DNA of 64,000 nt from JAWPMT01 sp965267435 (GTDB lineage Bacteria > Bacteroidota > Bacteroidia > Cytophagales > Cyclobacteriaceae): NCBI GenBank assembly GCA_965267435.1, contig OZ253960.1:7019301-7083300 (forward strand), written 5' to 3'. The notes beneath the pieces are model-generated. The model was not told the origin of the DNA and made no database searches. It was given only the letters and a program-made list of their open reading frames with translations. Positions within the stretch are counted from its first letter, which is position 1. Every line of letters starts with the position of its first letter. The translations under genes were made by a program, and so were the position numbers. Below are positions 1 through 9,247 of this stretch, one piece after another.

Positions 1-24
1 ACCCTAAAAGAATCATTAATTTCG

Positions 25-38
25 CGAGAAATTTCTCG
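25..38. promoter_or_regulatory. Palindrome just upstream of the epimerase start
   Basis: CGAGAAATTTCTCG is a perfect 14-bp palindrome whose end is 4 nt from the ATG at 43. It could be an operator or a small hairpin that affects translation of the epimerase gene. The upstream gene is outside the window, so its role cannot be decided. Confidence 0.3.
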
Positions 39-42
39 AATT

Positions 43-1041
43 ATGGCGGAGTACTCGTTGGTAACAGGTGGCGCAGGATTTATTGGGGCACATGTCGTTA
101 GGGACCTTTTGAAGATGGGTCGGTCAGTCATTGTATTGGATGACTTGTCCGGCGGCTTCGAAGAGAATGTTCCCAAGGAGGCCATATTCATCAAAGGGTC
201 AATCATGGACCATGAGATGCTTGAGAAGCTGTTCAATGACTACGAGATCAAGTACGTCTATCATCTGGCCGCTTACGCCGCCGAAGGCCTCAGTCATTTC
301 ATTAAGAGATTCAACTATAGCAACAACCTCATTGGTAGTGTCAATCTTATCAATGAGTCGATCAAGCACAAGGTCTCGTGCTTTGTGTTTACATCATCTA
401 TTGCTGTCTACGGCGCCATACCTCCGCCCATGAAGGAGGAGATGACGCCAATTCCTGAAGATCCTTACGGGATCGCAAAGCTTGCAGTGGAGCAAGAGCT
501 AAAGGTATCCCATGAGATGTTTGGTCTGGACTATGTGGTTTTTCGTCCGCACAATGTTTACGGCGAGTACCAAAATCTCGGAGATCGATACCGCAATGTG
601 GTCGGGATTTTCATGAACCAGCTGATGCAAGACAAGCCGCTCACCATTTTTGGAGATGGGTCGCAAACGAGAGCATTTACCTATGTGGGTGACATCTCAC
701 CAGTCATTGCAGGTTGTGTAGATGACAAAAGCACTTACGGTGAGGTATTCAATGTTGGAGCCGATCAGAATTACTCAGTCAAGACCCTCGCACAGGAAGT
801 AATGGATGCCATGGAGATAGATGGTGAGCTGAGGTTTACCGAGGCTCGCAATGAAGTGCTCCATGCCTACTCCGATCACTCCAAGACAAAGAAATTCTTC
901 GGTGAGTATGCAAAGACCGACTTGACCTCTGGCCTGAAGAAGATGGCTGGATGGGCCAAGCAGGTGGGAATCAAGGGTAGCGACAAGTTCAAAAACATTG
1001 AAATTCACGAGAAGTTGCCGCCGATCTGGCTGGAGGACTAA
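43..1041 (+). CDS. NAD-dependent epimerase/dehydratase (extended SDR, UDP-sugar 4-epimerase-like)
   Basis: 332 aa, a full-length extended short-chain dehydrogenase. The Rossmann glycine motif TGGAGFIG is at residues 8-15, the catalytic Ser is in FTSSIAVYG (about 118-119), and the YxxxK pair is Tyr142/Lys146 in DPYGIAK. RPHNVYG and the FGDGSQTRAFTYVGD segment are typical of NDP-sugar epimerases and decarboxylases of the GalE/WbpP group. The enzyme would act in the cytosol on a nucleotide sugar, probably for surface polysaccharide, since a glycosyltransferase and a methyltransferase follow. The exact substrate cannot be read from the sequence. It is convergent with the glycosyltransferase gene, only 3 nt away. 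Confidence 0.85.
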   Translation: MAEYSLVTGGAGFIGAHVVRDLLKMGRSVIVLDDLSGGFEENVPKEAIFIKGSIMDHEMLEKLFNDYEIKYVYHLAAYAAEGLSHFIKRFNYSNNLIGSVNLINESIKHKVSCFVFTSSIAVYGAIPPPMKEEMTPIPEDPYGIAKLAVEQELKVSHEMFGLDYVVFRPHNVYGEYQNLGDRYRNVVGIFMNQLMQDKPLTIFGDGSQTRAFTYVGDISPVIAGCVDDKSTYGEVFNVGADQNYSVKTLAQEVMDAMEIDGELRFTEARNEVLHAYSDHSKTKKFFGEYAKTDLTSGLKKMAGWAKQVGIKGSDKFKNIEIHEKLPPIWLED

Positions 1042-1044
1042 CGG

Positions 1045-2076
1045 CTAGTTCTGAGCTTGCCACTTCTTGAGGTTGTTGACGAAGATCTCCCCGATCTTGT
1101 TTTCGTTGTAACCGCCTCCGATCAATTGGTAGGCGGCGTCGCCCATGGCCTTCCTCTTCTCTTTATTGTCTCGTAGTTCCACGATGGCCTCAGCCATTTT
1201 TTCGGGGTCTGCTGGTGTGAGTTTGATATCCACGTCGGGGGTGAAGATCTCACGGATACCGACTGTGTCCTTTGAAATGATGCATTTGTTCAAAGCGGCA
1301 TACTCATAAACCTTGTTGGGGATTACCAGGTCTGTTTTTATCGAATTGCCAAAGATGCCAAGGCAGATATCAAAAGCGTTGATGATGGGGTTGATCTCGC
1401 TGTAGTCGATCCAACCTCGAAATTGGACATTTTCCAACCCGTAGCGCGAAGCTAGTTTCGTCGTCTTTTTGTATTGAGGCCCCATGCCCACCAGGTCAAA
1501 CAAGATGCCTGATTCTTCCGCCAATACTCGTGCCGTCTCAATGATCTTATCCATTCCCTGGAGGGGTATGAATGCTCCATGGAAGCCAACGATGATCCCC
1601 TCATGACTCTCAGCCTCCATTGGGTGGAATATGGAGGTGTCAACGCCGATGGGAAGGACGAATATGTTCGTGGGATCCAGTCCATATTTCTTGACAATCC
1701 AATCAATGTCGCCCTGCGTATCCATCATGATGATGTCACTGTTCTTGAATGCCACAAGGTCGCGGTAATACTTGTCTGGAGCGGTCCACCACTTGCCATA
1801 GTCGATGGTTCTGGTCAAGTACTTCGAAATGAGCGGATCAAAGACCAGCGGTTTTGAGGTCTTCTTCTTTATTACCTTGACATCGCTATGTCGAAATGCC
1901 CCCAGGTAGACAAAATCTGCGGATTGGGCGTGCTCTTGAAATTCTTCTTCATTGTAGTCCTCCTTGTTGAGAGGATATTCTATCACTTCTACCTCCGGAT
2001 GCGCAAGCAGTCCTTTGAGAATAATCCGTGTTCTGTTGTACTTGAAGTCGTCGTTGCCTGTGAAGAGCACTCTCAT
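1045..2076 (-). CDS. Glycosyltransferase, GT4-like (GT-B fold)
   Basis: 343 aa. The N-terminal half is a variable acceptor domain starting MRVLFTGNDDF. The C-terminal half has the features of GT-B family 4 transferases: VGFHGAFIPLQGMDKII, a PNKVYEYAALNKCII donor-binding segment with the conserved Glu, and a helical end. It probably transfers a sugar from an NDP-sugar during polysaccharide or protein glycan synthesis at the cytosolic face of the membrane. ATG start at 2076. Donor and acceptor are unknown. It lies convergent to the epimerase and divergent from the methyltransferase, which suggests the edge of a surface-glycan locus. Confidence 0.8.
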   Translation of the reverse strand: MRVLFTGNDDFKYNRTRIILKGLLAHPEVEVIEYPLNKEDYNEEEFQEHAQSADFVYLGAFRHSDVKVIKKKTSKPLVFDPLISKYLTRTIDYGKWWTAPDKYYRDLVAFKNSDIIMMDTQGDIDWIVKKYGLDPTNIFVLPIGVDTSIFHPMEAESHEGIIVGFHGAFIPLQGMDKIIETARVLAEESGILFDLVGMGPQYKKTTKLASRYGLENVQFRGWIDYSEINPIINAFDICLGIFGNSIKTDLVIPNKVYEYAALNKCIISKDTVGIREIFTPDVDIKLTPADPEKMAEAIVELRDNKEKRKAMGDAAYQLIGGGYNENKIGEIFVNNLKKWQAQN

Positions 2077-2198
2077 GGTTTGGGGAATTGATATGGGGCG
2101 TCGATTTCTCGATGTGAAGCTAAGAAGTCAACCAGAATAAAGAAAATCCATTTATTCTTGCAGCTGGATTACAACATGCACAAGAGAACCGACTGCTT

Positions 2199-2909
2199 AT
2201 GAATAGGTTGCACGTCATACATGCCATCATCGACAAGATTCAAGCGAAGACTTATCTCGAGATAGGTGTTCAGGCTGGGAAGATTCTTCGTAAGATCAAG
2301 TGCCAGAGGAAGATCGGTGTTGATCCGGGTTTTCGCTTCCCTTTGGACTTGAAATTGCTTCGTCTGGTTGGGGCATCAGGATTCAAAGCGGTGGAGCTGA
2401 CGAGTGATGAATTTTTTGAGCAGCGCGCTGAGAAAATGTTGCAGGGCGGTATCGATGTTGCCCTGGTGGACGGGCTGCATACCTATGAGCAGTCGCTTCG
2501 AGATGTGCAGAATTGTCTCAAGTATTTGAATCCGGGAGGCGTGATTGTCATGCATGACTGTAACCCACTCAATGAAGCCATGGCTTGGAGAACCACTACG
2601 ACGATAGATGAGGTAAAAGCATTGGCGAGAAAGGGAGAAGTGCCTGGATGGAACAACGTCTGGAATGGTGATGTGTGGAAAGCGGTACTACACCTTAGAA
2701 AGGAACACCCTGAATTAAATACTTTTACCCTTGATCTGGATCATGGGTTAGGGGTGGTGTCGAAGCGGCCGGTAGATGCAGAAGCACCAGCGCCACCAGA
2801 AGTAGCAACTGCTGATATACTAGGACTTGATTACGCCTATCTCGAAAAAGATCGGAAGGCAGTCCTCAATTTGCAACCCCCCAAATACCTCGATACGTTC
2901 TTACGTTAA
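2199..2909 (+). CDS. Class I SAM-dependent methyltransferase (Methyltransf_24-like)
   Basis: 236 aa. Motif I is visible as YLEIGVQAGKILRKI near residue 19, followed by the strand VALVDGLHTYEQSLRDV and the post-motif GGVIVMHDCNP, the pattern of the small methyltransferases found in glycan and rhamnan clusters. The long C-terminal part (residues 150-236), with WNNVWNGDVWKAV, is usual for these Bacteroidota proteins. A likely role is O-methylation of a sugar or small molecule. Its position beside a glycosyltransferase and epimerase supports a glycan role, but that is inference. Confidence 0.75.
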   Translation: MNRLHVIHAIIDKIQAKTYLEIGVQAGKILRKIKCQRKIGVDPGFRFPLDLKLLRLVGASGFKAVELTSDEFFEQRAEKMLQGGIDVALVDGLHTYEQSLRDVQNCLKYLNPGGVIVMHDCNPLNEAMAWRTTTTIDEVKALARKGEVPGWNNVWNGDVWKAVLHLRKEHPELNTFTLDLDHGLGVVSKRPVDAEAPAPPEVATADILGLDYAYLEKDRKAVLNLQPPKYLDTFLR

Positions 2910-2934
2910 AGATTTAGTATATACTTTTTAACAT

Positions 2935-3372
2935 ATGAGGGTACTTGCAATACTGATGGTCTTTGTCCTGCTCATAGGGAGTTGCCGATTCCCAAAGTTC
3001 AAGGACCCCAACGAAAAGAAGATTTCCATACCGGATTATGCAGTAGTCTTTAACGAGATAGACAACTTTGCGACACTCACTATCAATGGAGAGGAAGTTT
3101 TTGTGAATGAGACCCTGCTGAGATCGGCGGATGACCCGGTAGTGATAGATATCAAAAGTCACCTCAAGCCAGGAGACAACAGCATCCAGATCCAATTGAT
3201 GGATACGCCAAGAGGCCAGTGTCTGACCAATGAGTGGAATATCAATTACGATATCTACGGCAATGGCGAACTATTTGACTATTGGCAACAGCGAAATGAG
3301 CCTGGCGACAACTGTGCGGATGAGATAAAAGTATCGAAGGAGTATACAATGACCGTCTCGAGTCCCCTTTGA
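2935..3372 (+). CDS. Small predicted lipoprotein of unknown function
   Basis: 145 aa. It begins with a hydrophobic leader and lipobox (LLIGSC, acylated Cys17), so it should be attached to the outer or inner membrane facing the periplasm. The mature part is polar and looks all-beta (alternating segments such as ATLTINGEEVFVNETLL), with three further cysteines that could form disulfides. No family is recognised. It follows the methyltransferase by 25 nt; the spacer holds an imperfect AT-rich hairpin around AGTATATACT. It is convergent with the DUF3108 gene. Confidence 0.6.
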   Translation: MRVLAILMVFVLLIGSCRFPKFKDPNEKKISIPDYAVVFNEIDNFATLTINGEEVFVNETLLRSADDPVVIDIKSHLKPGDNSIQIQLMDTPRGQCLTNEWNINYDIYGNGELFDYWQQRNEPGDNCADEIKVSKEYTMTVSSPL

Positions 3373-3384
3373 GCCGATTGCTTG

Positions 3385-4212
3385 CTAAAAGTACGCCCTC
3401 GGATTTCGTAAGTTCCTGTATTCGTAGAGTTCGACAGTGGCTCGCCCGACCCCCAGTTTTGCAGAGATCTTCAACGGTAGCTGGTTTTCATCCGCTGTCA
3501 CCCAAACAGTGACGGGCTTGTCCTCGGGGAAGACAGTGCTGTTGGGAAAGAGCACATAGAGTTTGTGAGTGGTAAATTTCTCGCCTTTGAATTTGATTCT
3601 TTCTGTGCCTGCATATTCGACGCCGAAGTTATAGATCTTTTTACCGTAGAAAGTACCTATCATCACGGAATCACCAGTTTGCTTATCTGACCAGTCTATG
3701 CTTCTGAGGTACAAGTAGGAGCTGAGGATGTCAAAGGTGGAGTCACCTATACCAATGAGGCGATCTACGCTCTTGGATTCGTCCTTGAAATCTTTGATCT
3801 GAATGTGGACCGCCGAGGTGTCCTCGTAGTAGAACTTGTTCTGCTGGCTGCGCCAATAGCGACCATCCTTGATGCTCCTGGTAGCTTCGATGGGCTTGAG
3901 GGTGCTGCCGTCGATCCTCGCCGAAAAGCGATCCTCCAGATTCGCGAAAATACCCAGAAGGCCTACAGTACGTCCCTCTGCCTCGACGCTGTAAGTGTTT
4001 TGGGCGATATCCGCAGCGTCATTCCGCAGCTTCACCCAGCCTTTACCGATGGTAAACCACCCAAAATGTATTTTGAAATAGAGTTCCTCGCTATCTGAAA
4101 AAGGACGCTTATCCTCAGGCTCAGTGCCAGGAGGGTCGGCGATGGCGGATTGCAGAATGAGCAAAAAAACAAAAACGATTAGATATCTCACACGTCTTCG
4201 AATGTGTAGCAA
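3385..4212 (-). CDS. DUF3108-family exported protein
   Basis: 275 aa. A basic start and hydrophobic stretch (about residues 9-25, ending SAIADPPG) form a signal peptide. The mature protein resembles DUF3108: an opening like ELYFKIHFGWFTIGKGWVKL, then beta-rich sequence ending with a KLGVGRATVELYEYR segment. DUF3108 proteins are periplasmic or outer-membrane associated, with no established biochemical function. The start shown is TTG at 4212; a GTG at 4191 would also leave a good signal peptide. It is the last minus-strand gene before the convergent lipoprotein gene. Confidence 0.7.
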   Translation of the reverse strand: MLHIRRRVRYLIVFVFLLILQSAIADPPGTEPEDKRPFSDSEELYFKIHFGWFTIGKGWVKLRNDAADIAQNTYSVEAEGRTVGLLGIFANLEDRFSARIDGSTLKPIEATRSIKDGRYWRSQQNKFYYEDTSAVHIQIKDFKDESKSVDRLIGIGDSTFDILSSYLYLRSIDWSDKQTGDSVMIGTFYGKKIYNFGVEYAGTERIKFKGEKFTTHKLYVLFPNSTVFPEDKPVTVWVTADENQLPLKISAKLGVGRATVELYEYRNLRNPRAYF

Positions 4213-4321
4213 AGAACGTGAAAAATCGGGAAAATGTTGCCCACAGACCGGGCTAACAAGTCGAAATATGGATGTATCGGTTGAATTGCGGAGGCAGCTT
4301 GATTGGGGATCGAGTCAATAC

Positions 4322-4353
4322 AAAAAAAGAAAGCCCACAAGAGACTTGCGGGC
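4322..4353 (-). terminator. Rho-independent terminator of the acidic lipoprotein gene
   Basis: On the minus strand a 9-bp stem (GCCCGCAAG / CTTGTGGGC, one G-T pair, 3-nt loop, positions 4333-4353) is followed by a T-rich run (4322-4332). It lies 78 nt behind the stop codon of the lipoprotein gene that ends at 4431. Confidence 0.75.
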
Positions 4354-4430
4354 CTTCCGACCAACCAACTACTTCAGCTAAGCACTAAGTGAATATTCTA
4401 TTTTCCAATTACTGGTTTTTTTGGAGGGGT

Positions 4431-5537
4431 CTAGCCTCCTTGGCTTTCTCCGGCGGCGTCATTCTCGGATTCGTCTGTCTCTTCGCATTCCTCCTCTTCG
4501 TGGTGATCCCACTCATCAGACTCCTCGTTTTCCCACTCTTCCAGCAGGTCGATTTCCTCGACGATGTCACCCCGCGTAACGGTGATGATGTTGTCACAAG
4601 TGCCATCACCATAGTCAATGATGAACTCACCGCTAATCACTTCGTCTCCCTCGGTTATGGAGTATGTTCCCACTTCTATACCTCTGGTGTAGATGATGAC
4701 TTCCTCCTCGCAATGGAAGTCGAAGAAGAGTTCATCCTCCACCTCGGCTTCGTATTCCTCACCCTCACTGGTACCGATAGCGCGCTCTCGTGCTTGCACT
4801 GTCAGACCTTCATCGGCGACGTGCTCTGAGCCCGTTGTCCGCGTATTGACTTCTTTGATACCACCATCGTCTTTGACGATGCGCTCTTCGAGGATGGAGG
4901 TAAATTCATATTCCACCTCCCAATTGAGAGAGTCGCTTTCATCTTCCAGCCACACGCCTTCGTACACCTCTTCTCCACTGATGGTTCTGTACTTCTCTCC
5001 GAAGCTGTAGTACTCGACCTGCACTCGGAATGAGCCACCAGCTTCAAATGTTCCGCGCTCGACAAGCTTACCCTGAAGGAATTCACCCTCAAACCAGCAG
5101 CCATCGCCAAAATCGAGGATGTACTCAAAGCTGTTCTCTGTCTGGATGTAGGTCTCTTTCCAGCATGACTCAATCTCGAGAGAATCTGTTTCGTCAAATT
5201 CGACTGAGTCAGTCGCCGTTCGAGCGTTGGCGAAAGCTGTACTTCCATGGGCCAGATCCCAATTCATCTGAAGTGCGCCTCCCTGGGATCTACCATTGGG
5301 GACCTCAGTCAACTTGCCATAGATGAGTCCCATGGGACCACCAATACCTGAGCCTCGAATTTCATCTCGATAGCTATCCACACCAAACAATGAGTTGTCT
5401 TCTGTGACTGATGAAGGATCCTCAACTCCCACAAGATTGGGGTCGTCAATGAAGTCTTCCTGGCAGGCGAAAAAGGTGATACTCAAGAAGACCCAAACAA
5501 TAGCGAATAATAATTTCTGCGTTCTCATAGTGTCCAT
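4431..5537 (-). CDS. Acidic predicted lipoprotein of unknown function
   Basis: 368 aa. A leader ending in FFACQED gives a lipobox with Cys about residue 25 (Met4 at 5528 is an equally good start). The mature protein is beta-rich and strongly acidic, with repeated YDFGDG/YGDGTCD-like motifs and paired cysteines (SCWKETY, FGDGCWFEGEF). It ends in a Glu/Asp/Ser-rich tail containing HHEEEECEE. Similar repeated EY.EVE segments suggest a surface lipoprotein with beta repeats. The acidic tail could bind cations, but that is inference. It follows the receptor gene in the same direction but has its own terminator. Confidence 0.6.
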   Translation of the reverse strand: MDTMRTQKLLFAIVWVFLSITFFACQEDFIDDPNLVGVEDPSSVTEDNSLFGVDSYRDEIRGSGIGGPMGLIYGKLTEVPNGRSQGGALQMNWDLAHGSTAFANARTATDSVEFDETDSLEIESCWKETYIQTENSFEYILDFGDGCWFEGEFLQGKLVERGTFEAGGSFRVQVEYYSFGEKYRTISGEEVYEGVWLEDESDSLNWEVEYEFTSILEERIVKDDGGIKEVNTRTTGSEHVADEGLTVQARERAIGTSEGEEYEAEVEDELFFDFHCEEEVIIYTRGIEVGTYSITEGDEVISGEFIIDYGDGTCDNIITVTRGDIVEEIDLLEEWENEESDEWDHHEEEECEETDESENDAAGESQGG

Positions 5538-5664
5538 TTTTTAACGGTATGATCTGTGTACAGGACGTGCAGAAATTCCCCTACTGGAAAATCAGACTTT
5601 TTTTATATTTTTTTGAATTACAGGAAGTGAAATGATGTGTAAGTGTCTGATAATTAAATTATTA

Positions 5665-8322
5665 TCAGAACCTCACATTGAGGAAGAAATTGGGTGTAGC
5701 TCCCAAAAGTTCGATGTCGATGGGTGTCGCGACATGCTCCAAAAGGTCGTCATTTCTCTGGTCAGTACCATCATTTGAGAAGAACTGTCCAGTGAAACGG
5801 CGCGACTTGATGTTGGTACGGTTGTACACGTTGAATAAGGTCATGCCCGCTTCGAGTTTGACCCAATCGAAATCATGCAGGTACTTTACCGAAAGGTCCA
5901 GTCTATGGTAGGCGGGTAGCCGTTCTTCGTTGAGTCTGGACAGGTCGTAGTAGACGGGCTCTTCGCCTGAAATATCGCCAGGTGGTGTGTAGGGTCTACC
6001 GGAGCCGTAGATGAACGTGGAGCCAAATTCCCAACCTCCCAGCTTATAGACGTTTACCTGGTTGATCTCATGGCGCTGGTCGTAGGCTGAGTAGTAGGAT
6101 GGGGGAAGGTGGGAGTCCTGGAATTTGTTGATCGAACTTGCCAATGAGTAGCCGATCCAGGAGCTGAACCGGGTGCTTTTGTATCTGGTGAAGAAGTCTA
6201 TGCCCTTGCTTACATTGTCGCCCACAGGTCGAAAGTCCTGCAATGCGTCCCTCGGTATGCCATTGAATTCGGAGAAGAGTGTAAACTCGGATTCGGCGAT
6301 TCCGTCAGTGAGCTTGTAGTAGCCCTCTAGATCAAAAGTTAGTGATCCCCTCTGCCACTTCAAGCCCGCAATGTACTGGGAGCTTTCCATGACGGGGTGC
6401 TCTTCACCATTGGCGAGAATCCAATAGTACTGATCGCTGTTGCCGAAAGGTGATAGCGTAATACGGTTGACGAATTGTGAATGCCGACTGTAAGAGGCCC
6501 CTGCGGACAAATCATTCGTAATGAAGTACCTGAGGCCAAGCCGTGGCTCGAGGTCTGACCTGCTCATGAGCTCGTAGTTGTTGACTCGGAGGCCAGCGTT
6601 GAATTGCCATTTGCCTCGTGCGTACTGATAGTTGCCAAACATAGAAATCAGCCCTGACTCCTGCTCGACGCTGTCTACCACTGGCTGGTTGTCTTCAAGG
6701 ACAATCGCCAAATTGGTTTTATAACTAGATATCTCAGTACCTACGGTCAATTTGCTGAAGGGGTCGATGTTTACGTCGCTTTTGTAGGAGAGCGTGACAT
6801 CCTCAATGGAGTTTTGCTTTTCGACGCCAAATGCGGCAATGAAGCCCTCACGAAAAACCGTATCCGGCTCATCACCGAAGATGTCAATGATATCGCGCAA
6901 CACCTCTTTTTGTAGCAGAATTTCACTTCTACTTTCATAGCTGGACCCACTCAGGAGGAATGTGGAGGAGTGCCTGTCATTCCACCGACTCTGCCAGCGA
7001 AGGCTTGCACCACTATTGGCCCAATAAGCATTGTCAATATATTGCGTGGCGACCCACTCGTCTTCTTCCGCATATTCACCTTCATAATAGTCTTCACTGA
7101 CGAAGAGGCTGAAGTCGATCGTCGTCTTGGCATTGGGTGTGTACCTTATTTTGCCATTGATGTCAAAGAAATTGAAATCAGGTTCGACGTCGAACTGTTC
7201 GTTGAAGTCAGGGTCCTGAGCTTTGACGATATCACTACGCTGCTCTTCCAGGAACTGATTGTAGATCTTGTTTGAGACCAAGCCATCATGGGATCCACGG
7301 GCTCCTAATACTATGCCGAGTTTCTTGCCAATCGGCACTTCGATGAAGCCGTCCAGGCTAGTCGTGTTGAGCCCGACGCCGCCGCTCACTTTTTCCAGGT
7401 TGCTGCTTTTAGTGGTGGCTTCGACTACGGCGGAAGTTCTACGGCCAAACTCGGAGGAGTAACCTCCCTTATACAGGTCTACATGATTGATAAGATTGGG
7501 GTTGAATGTAGAGAATAACCCAAAGAAGTGGTCCATATGGTAGATCGTATACCCATCCAGTATGACGAGATTCTGTTCTGGCGCACTACCCCGTACAATG
7601 AGCCCCGTAGTTGATTCGTCTGTGGCCATGATGCCCGGCAGGAGTTGCAGGCTCTTGAATACATCAGGCTGTCCGAGAGCCGGCAGGCTTCGGATCTGAT
7701 TGGGGTTGACTGAAAAATGGCTCAAAAGACTTTTCTGCGTGTTGCTCCTGGAGGCTGGGTCGAGGATAAATGGCTTCAACTCATCTGGGGCCGGAGTAAG
7801 GTGTATGGATACATCCTCCAGGTCCGTTTTTACCCACATGGAGCTGGGTTCGTAGCCAAGGTAGGAAACTGTGATTTGGATGGAGTCACGCTGTCTGCCG
7901 ACGGAGAAACCGCCAGATTGATCTGTCTTGGTCCTGAGACCTTGTGACTGTACATTGGCCAATGCCAGGGGTTGACCCGTCTTGCGGTCATAAATCGTGC
8001 CTCTGATATTTCTGGTACTCGTCTTGCGCTGACTCTTTTTGTCGGGGATCAACAAAATGACATCTCCTGCCTTTCTATGCTTTACCGGGAGACTGGATAC
8101 AAATTTTTTAACCAGTTCCTCTTCATTGGATGCTCTGATGTCCGTGGTGATTGTGTACTTCTCTAAGAGCGATGGATCGAACGAGAACTTGAGATCGAAT
8201 CGTTCCTCGAGGGTTTTGACCGCCAGATCAGCTCTCTCTTCATCAAAAGAGATTTCATACGTCTGTTGGCCCATCGCTGCGAGTGCTGTCGCGATAAAAT
8301 AAGTGAGTAGAGTCCTGCGCAT
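5665..8322 (-). CDS. TonB-dependent outer membrane receptor with STN signalling domain
   Basis: 885 aa. Order: signal peptide (1-19), secretin/TonB N-terminal (STN) domain about 25-95 (LAVKTLEERFDLKFSFD...), carboxypeptidase-regulatory-like domain about 105-190 (IRGTIYDRKTGQPLALANVQ), plug about 200-330 (LPALGQPDVFKSLQLLPG, TGLIVRGSAPEQNLVILDGY), then a beta-barrel to the C-terminal Phe. It should import a ligand with TonB energy. The STN domain is what a FecR anti-sigma factor contacts, and the fecR and sigma genes sit directly upstream (13-nt gap). No SusD partner is present, so it is not a SusCD glycan importer of the classic kind. Ligand unknown. Confidence 0.9.
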   Translation of the reverse strand: MRRTLLTYFIATALAAMGQQTYEISFDEERADLAVKTLEERFDLKFSFDPSLLEKYTITTDIRASNEEELVKKFVSSLPVKHRKAGDVILLIPDKKSQRKTSTRNIRGTIYDRKTGQPLALANVQSQGLRTKTDQSGGFSVGRQRDSIQITVSYLGYEPSSMWVKTDLEDVSIHLTPAPDELKPFILDPASRSNTQKSLLSHFSVNPNQIRSLPALGQPDVFKSLQLLPGIMATDESTTGLIVRGSAPEQNLVILDGYTIYHMDHFFGLFSTFNPNLINHVDLYKGGYSSEFGRRTSAVVEATTKSSNLEKVSGGVGLNTTSLDGFIEVPIGKKLGIVLGARGSHDGLVSNKIYNQFLEEQRSDIVKAQDPDFNEQFDVEPDFNFFDINGKIRYTPNAKTTIDFSLFVSEDYYEGEYAEEDEWVATQYIDNAYWANSGASLRWQSRWNDRHSSTFLLSGSSYESRSEILLQKEVLRDIIDIFGDEPDTVFREGFIAAFGVEKQNSIEDVTLSYKSDVNIDPFSKLTVGTEISSYKTNLAIVLEDNQPVVDSVEQESGLISMFGNYQYARGKWQFNAGLRVNNYELMSRSDLEPRLGLRYFITNDLSAGASYSRHSQFVNRITLSPFGNSDQYYWILANGEEHPVMESSQYIAGLKWQRGSLTFDLEGYYKLTDGIAESEFTLFSEFNGIPRDALQDFRPVGDNVSKGIDFFTRYKSTRFSSWIGYSLASSINKFQDSHLPPSYYSAYDQRHEINQVNVYKLGGWEFGSTFIYGSGRPYTPPGDISGEEPVYYDLSRLNEERLPAYHRLDLSVKYLHDFDWVKLEAGMTLFNVYNRTNIKSRRFTGQFFSNDGTDQRNDDLLEHVATPIDIELLGATPNFFLNVRF

Positions 8323-8335
8323 GCAGAAGCTTTTT

Positions 8336-9247
8336 CTATTTGGATTTGATCACCACGCCCCCGGTCCCATCAAATTCGTAGGTAAGGTCCAGGGGTTCGC
8401 ACACCATGGTTAAGGCCAGGTCAATGTCCTCTTTGATAAAATAACCGGTGAAGGTTCGTAGCTCCAGGCTGTCGTAATTGATGGATACATCGTATTGTCT
8501 ACCTATTTCTTCCAGAACTTCCCGGATGGGGCGTTTTTCAAAGTAGAATTCTCCTTTTTGCCAGCTACCGACAAATTCTTCCAGCACCTGCGTAAACAGA
8601 ATCGTGTCTCCATCGAGGAGCACTTTTTCACCCGGCTTGAGTACTTCATCAAAATCTTGAGAGGGGATCTGAACACGTACTCTTCCGGTCTTGCAAGCGG
8701 CATGGAACTGATCAGAGCGTGAGAACACGTTGAATGATGTGCCCAGTACTTCGACTTGACCCAGTTCCGTCTCGACGATGAAAGGATCTCCTTTCTTGAC
8801 TTCAAAAAAGGCCTCGCCCTCAAGTTGTACCACGCGCTTCTCATCGGCGGTATAAGACATCTTGCTTAGGGCATTAATTGTGATAAGAGAGCTGTCAGGG
8901 AGCAATATAGGTTTGGTTTCTGATGCCTTAGCGGCGACTTCGGCAATTTCAAAAGCGGGTTGAACATTGCCACCTTGCCACGGCTTGAAAATCAGCAGAA
9001 GGGTGATGGTAGCCGCAATGGCCAGCCACGGAATAAACTGTAGGCTGCGGCCCTTCTTCTGGTCATTCTGATCTGCAGGCTCGTCGATAGCTTCTTCGAT
9101 TTCGTCCCAGATGTCAGCTTTACTTCTCCTGCCATCAGGGACTTGCAGTGAGTCTACCTTCTCCAGGAACTCCTGCATGTCTGCGTCGAGGCCGTCGGCG
9201 TCTTCCCCGTTCAAAAACTTGTGATATGCATCAAAATCCTCTTTCAT
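8336..9247 (-). CDS. FecR-family anti-sigma factor
   Basis: 303 aa. An N-terminal cytosolic part is followed by one membrane segment (FIPWLAIAATITLLLIF, about residues 70-86). A periplasmic FecR domain comes next (LPDSSLITINALSKMSY..., GEAFFEVKKGDPFIVETELGQVEVLGTSFNVFSR), then the DUF4974-like C-terminal module that resembles an STN domain (RPIREVLEEIGRQYDVSINYD). It should hold the sigma factor inactive until the receptor's STN domain signals ligand binding. The ATG at 9247 overlaps the sigma-factor stop (TGATG), so the two are translationally coupled. A TTG one codon earlier is less likely. Confidence 0.9.
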   Translation of the reverse strand: MKEDFDAYHKFLNGEDADGLDADMQEFLEKVDSLQVPDGRRSKADIWDEIEEAIDEPADQNDQKKGRSLQFIPWLAIAATITLLLIFKPWQGGNVQPAFEIAEVAAKASETKPILLPDSSLITINALSKMSYTADEKRVVQLEGEAFFEVKKGDPFIVETELGQVEVLGTSFNVFSRSDQFHAACKTGRVRVQIPSQDFDEVLKPGEKVLLDGDTILFTQVLEEFVGSWQKGEFYFEKRPIREVLEEIGRQYDVSINYDSLELRTFTGYFIKEDIDLALTMVCEPLDLTYEFDGTGGVVIKSK

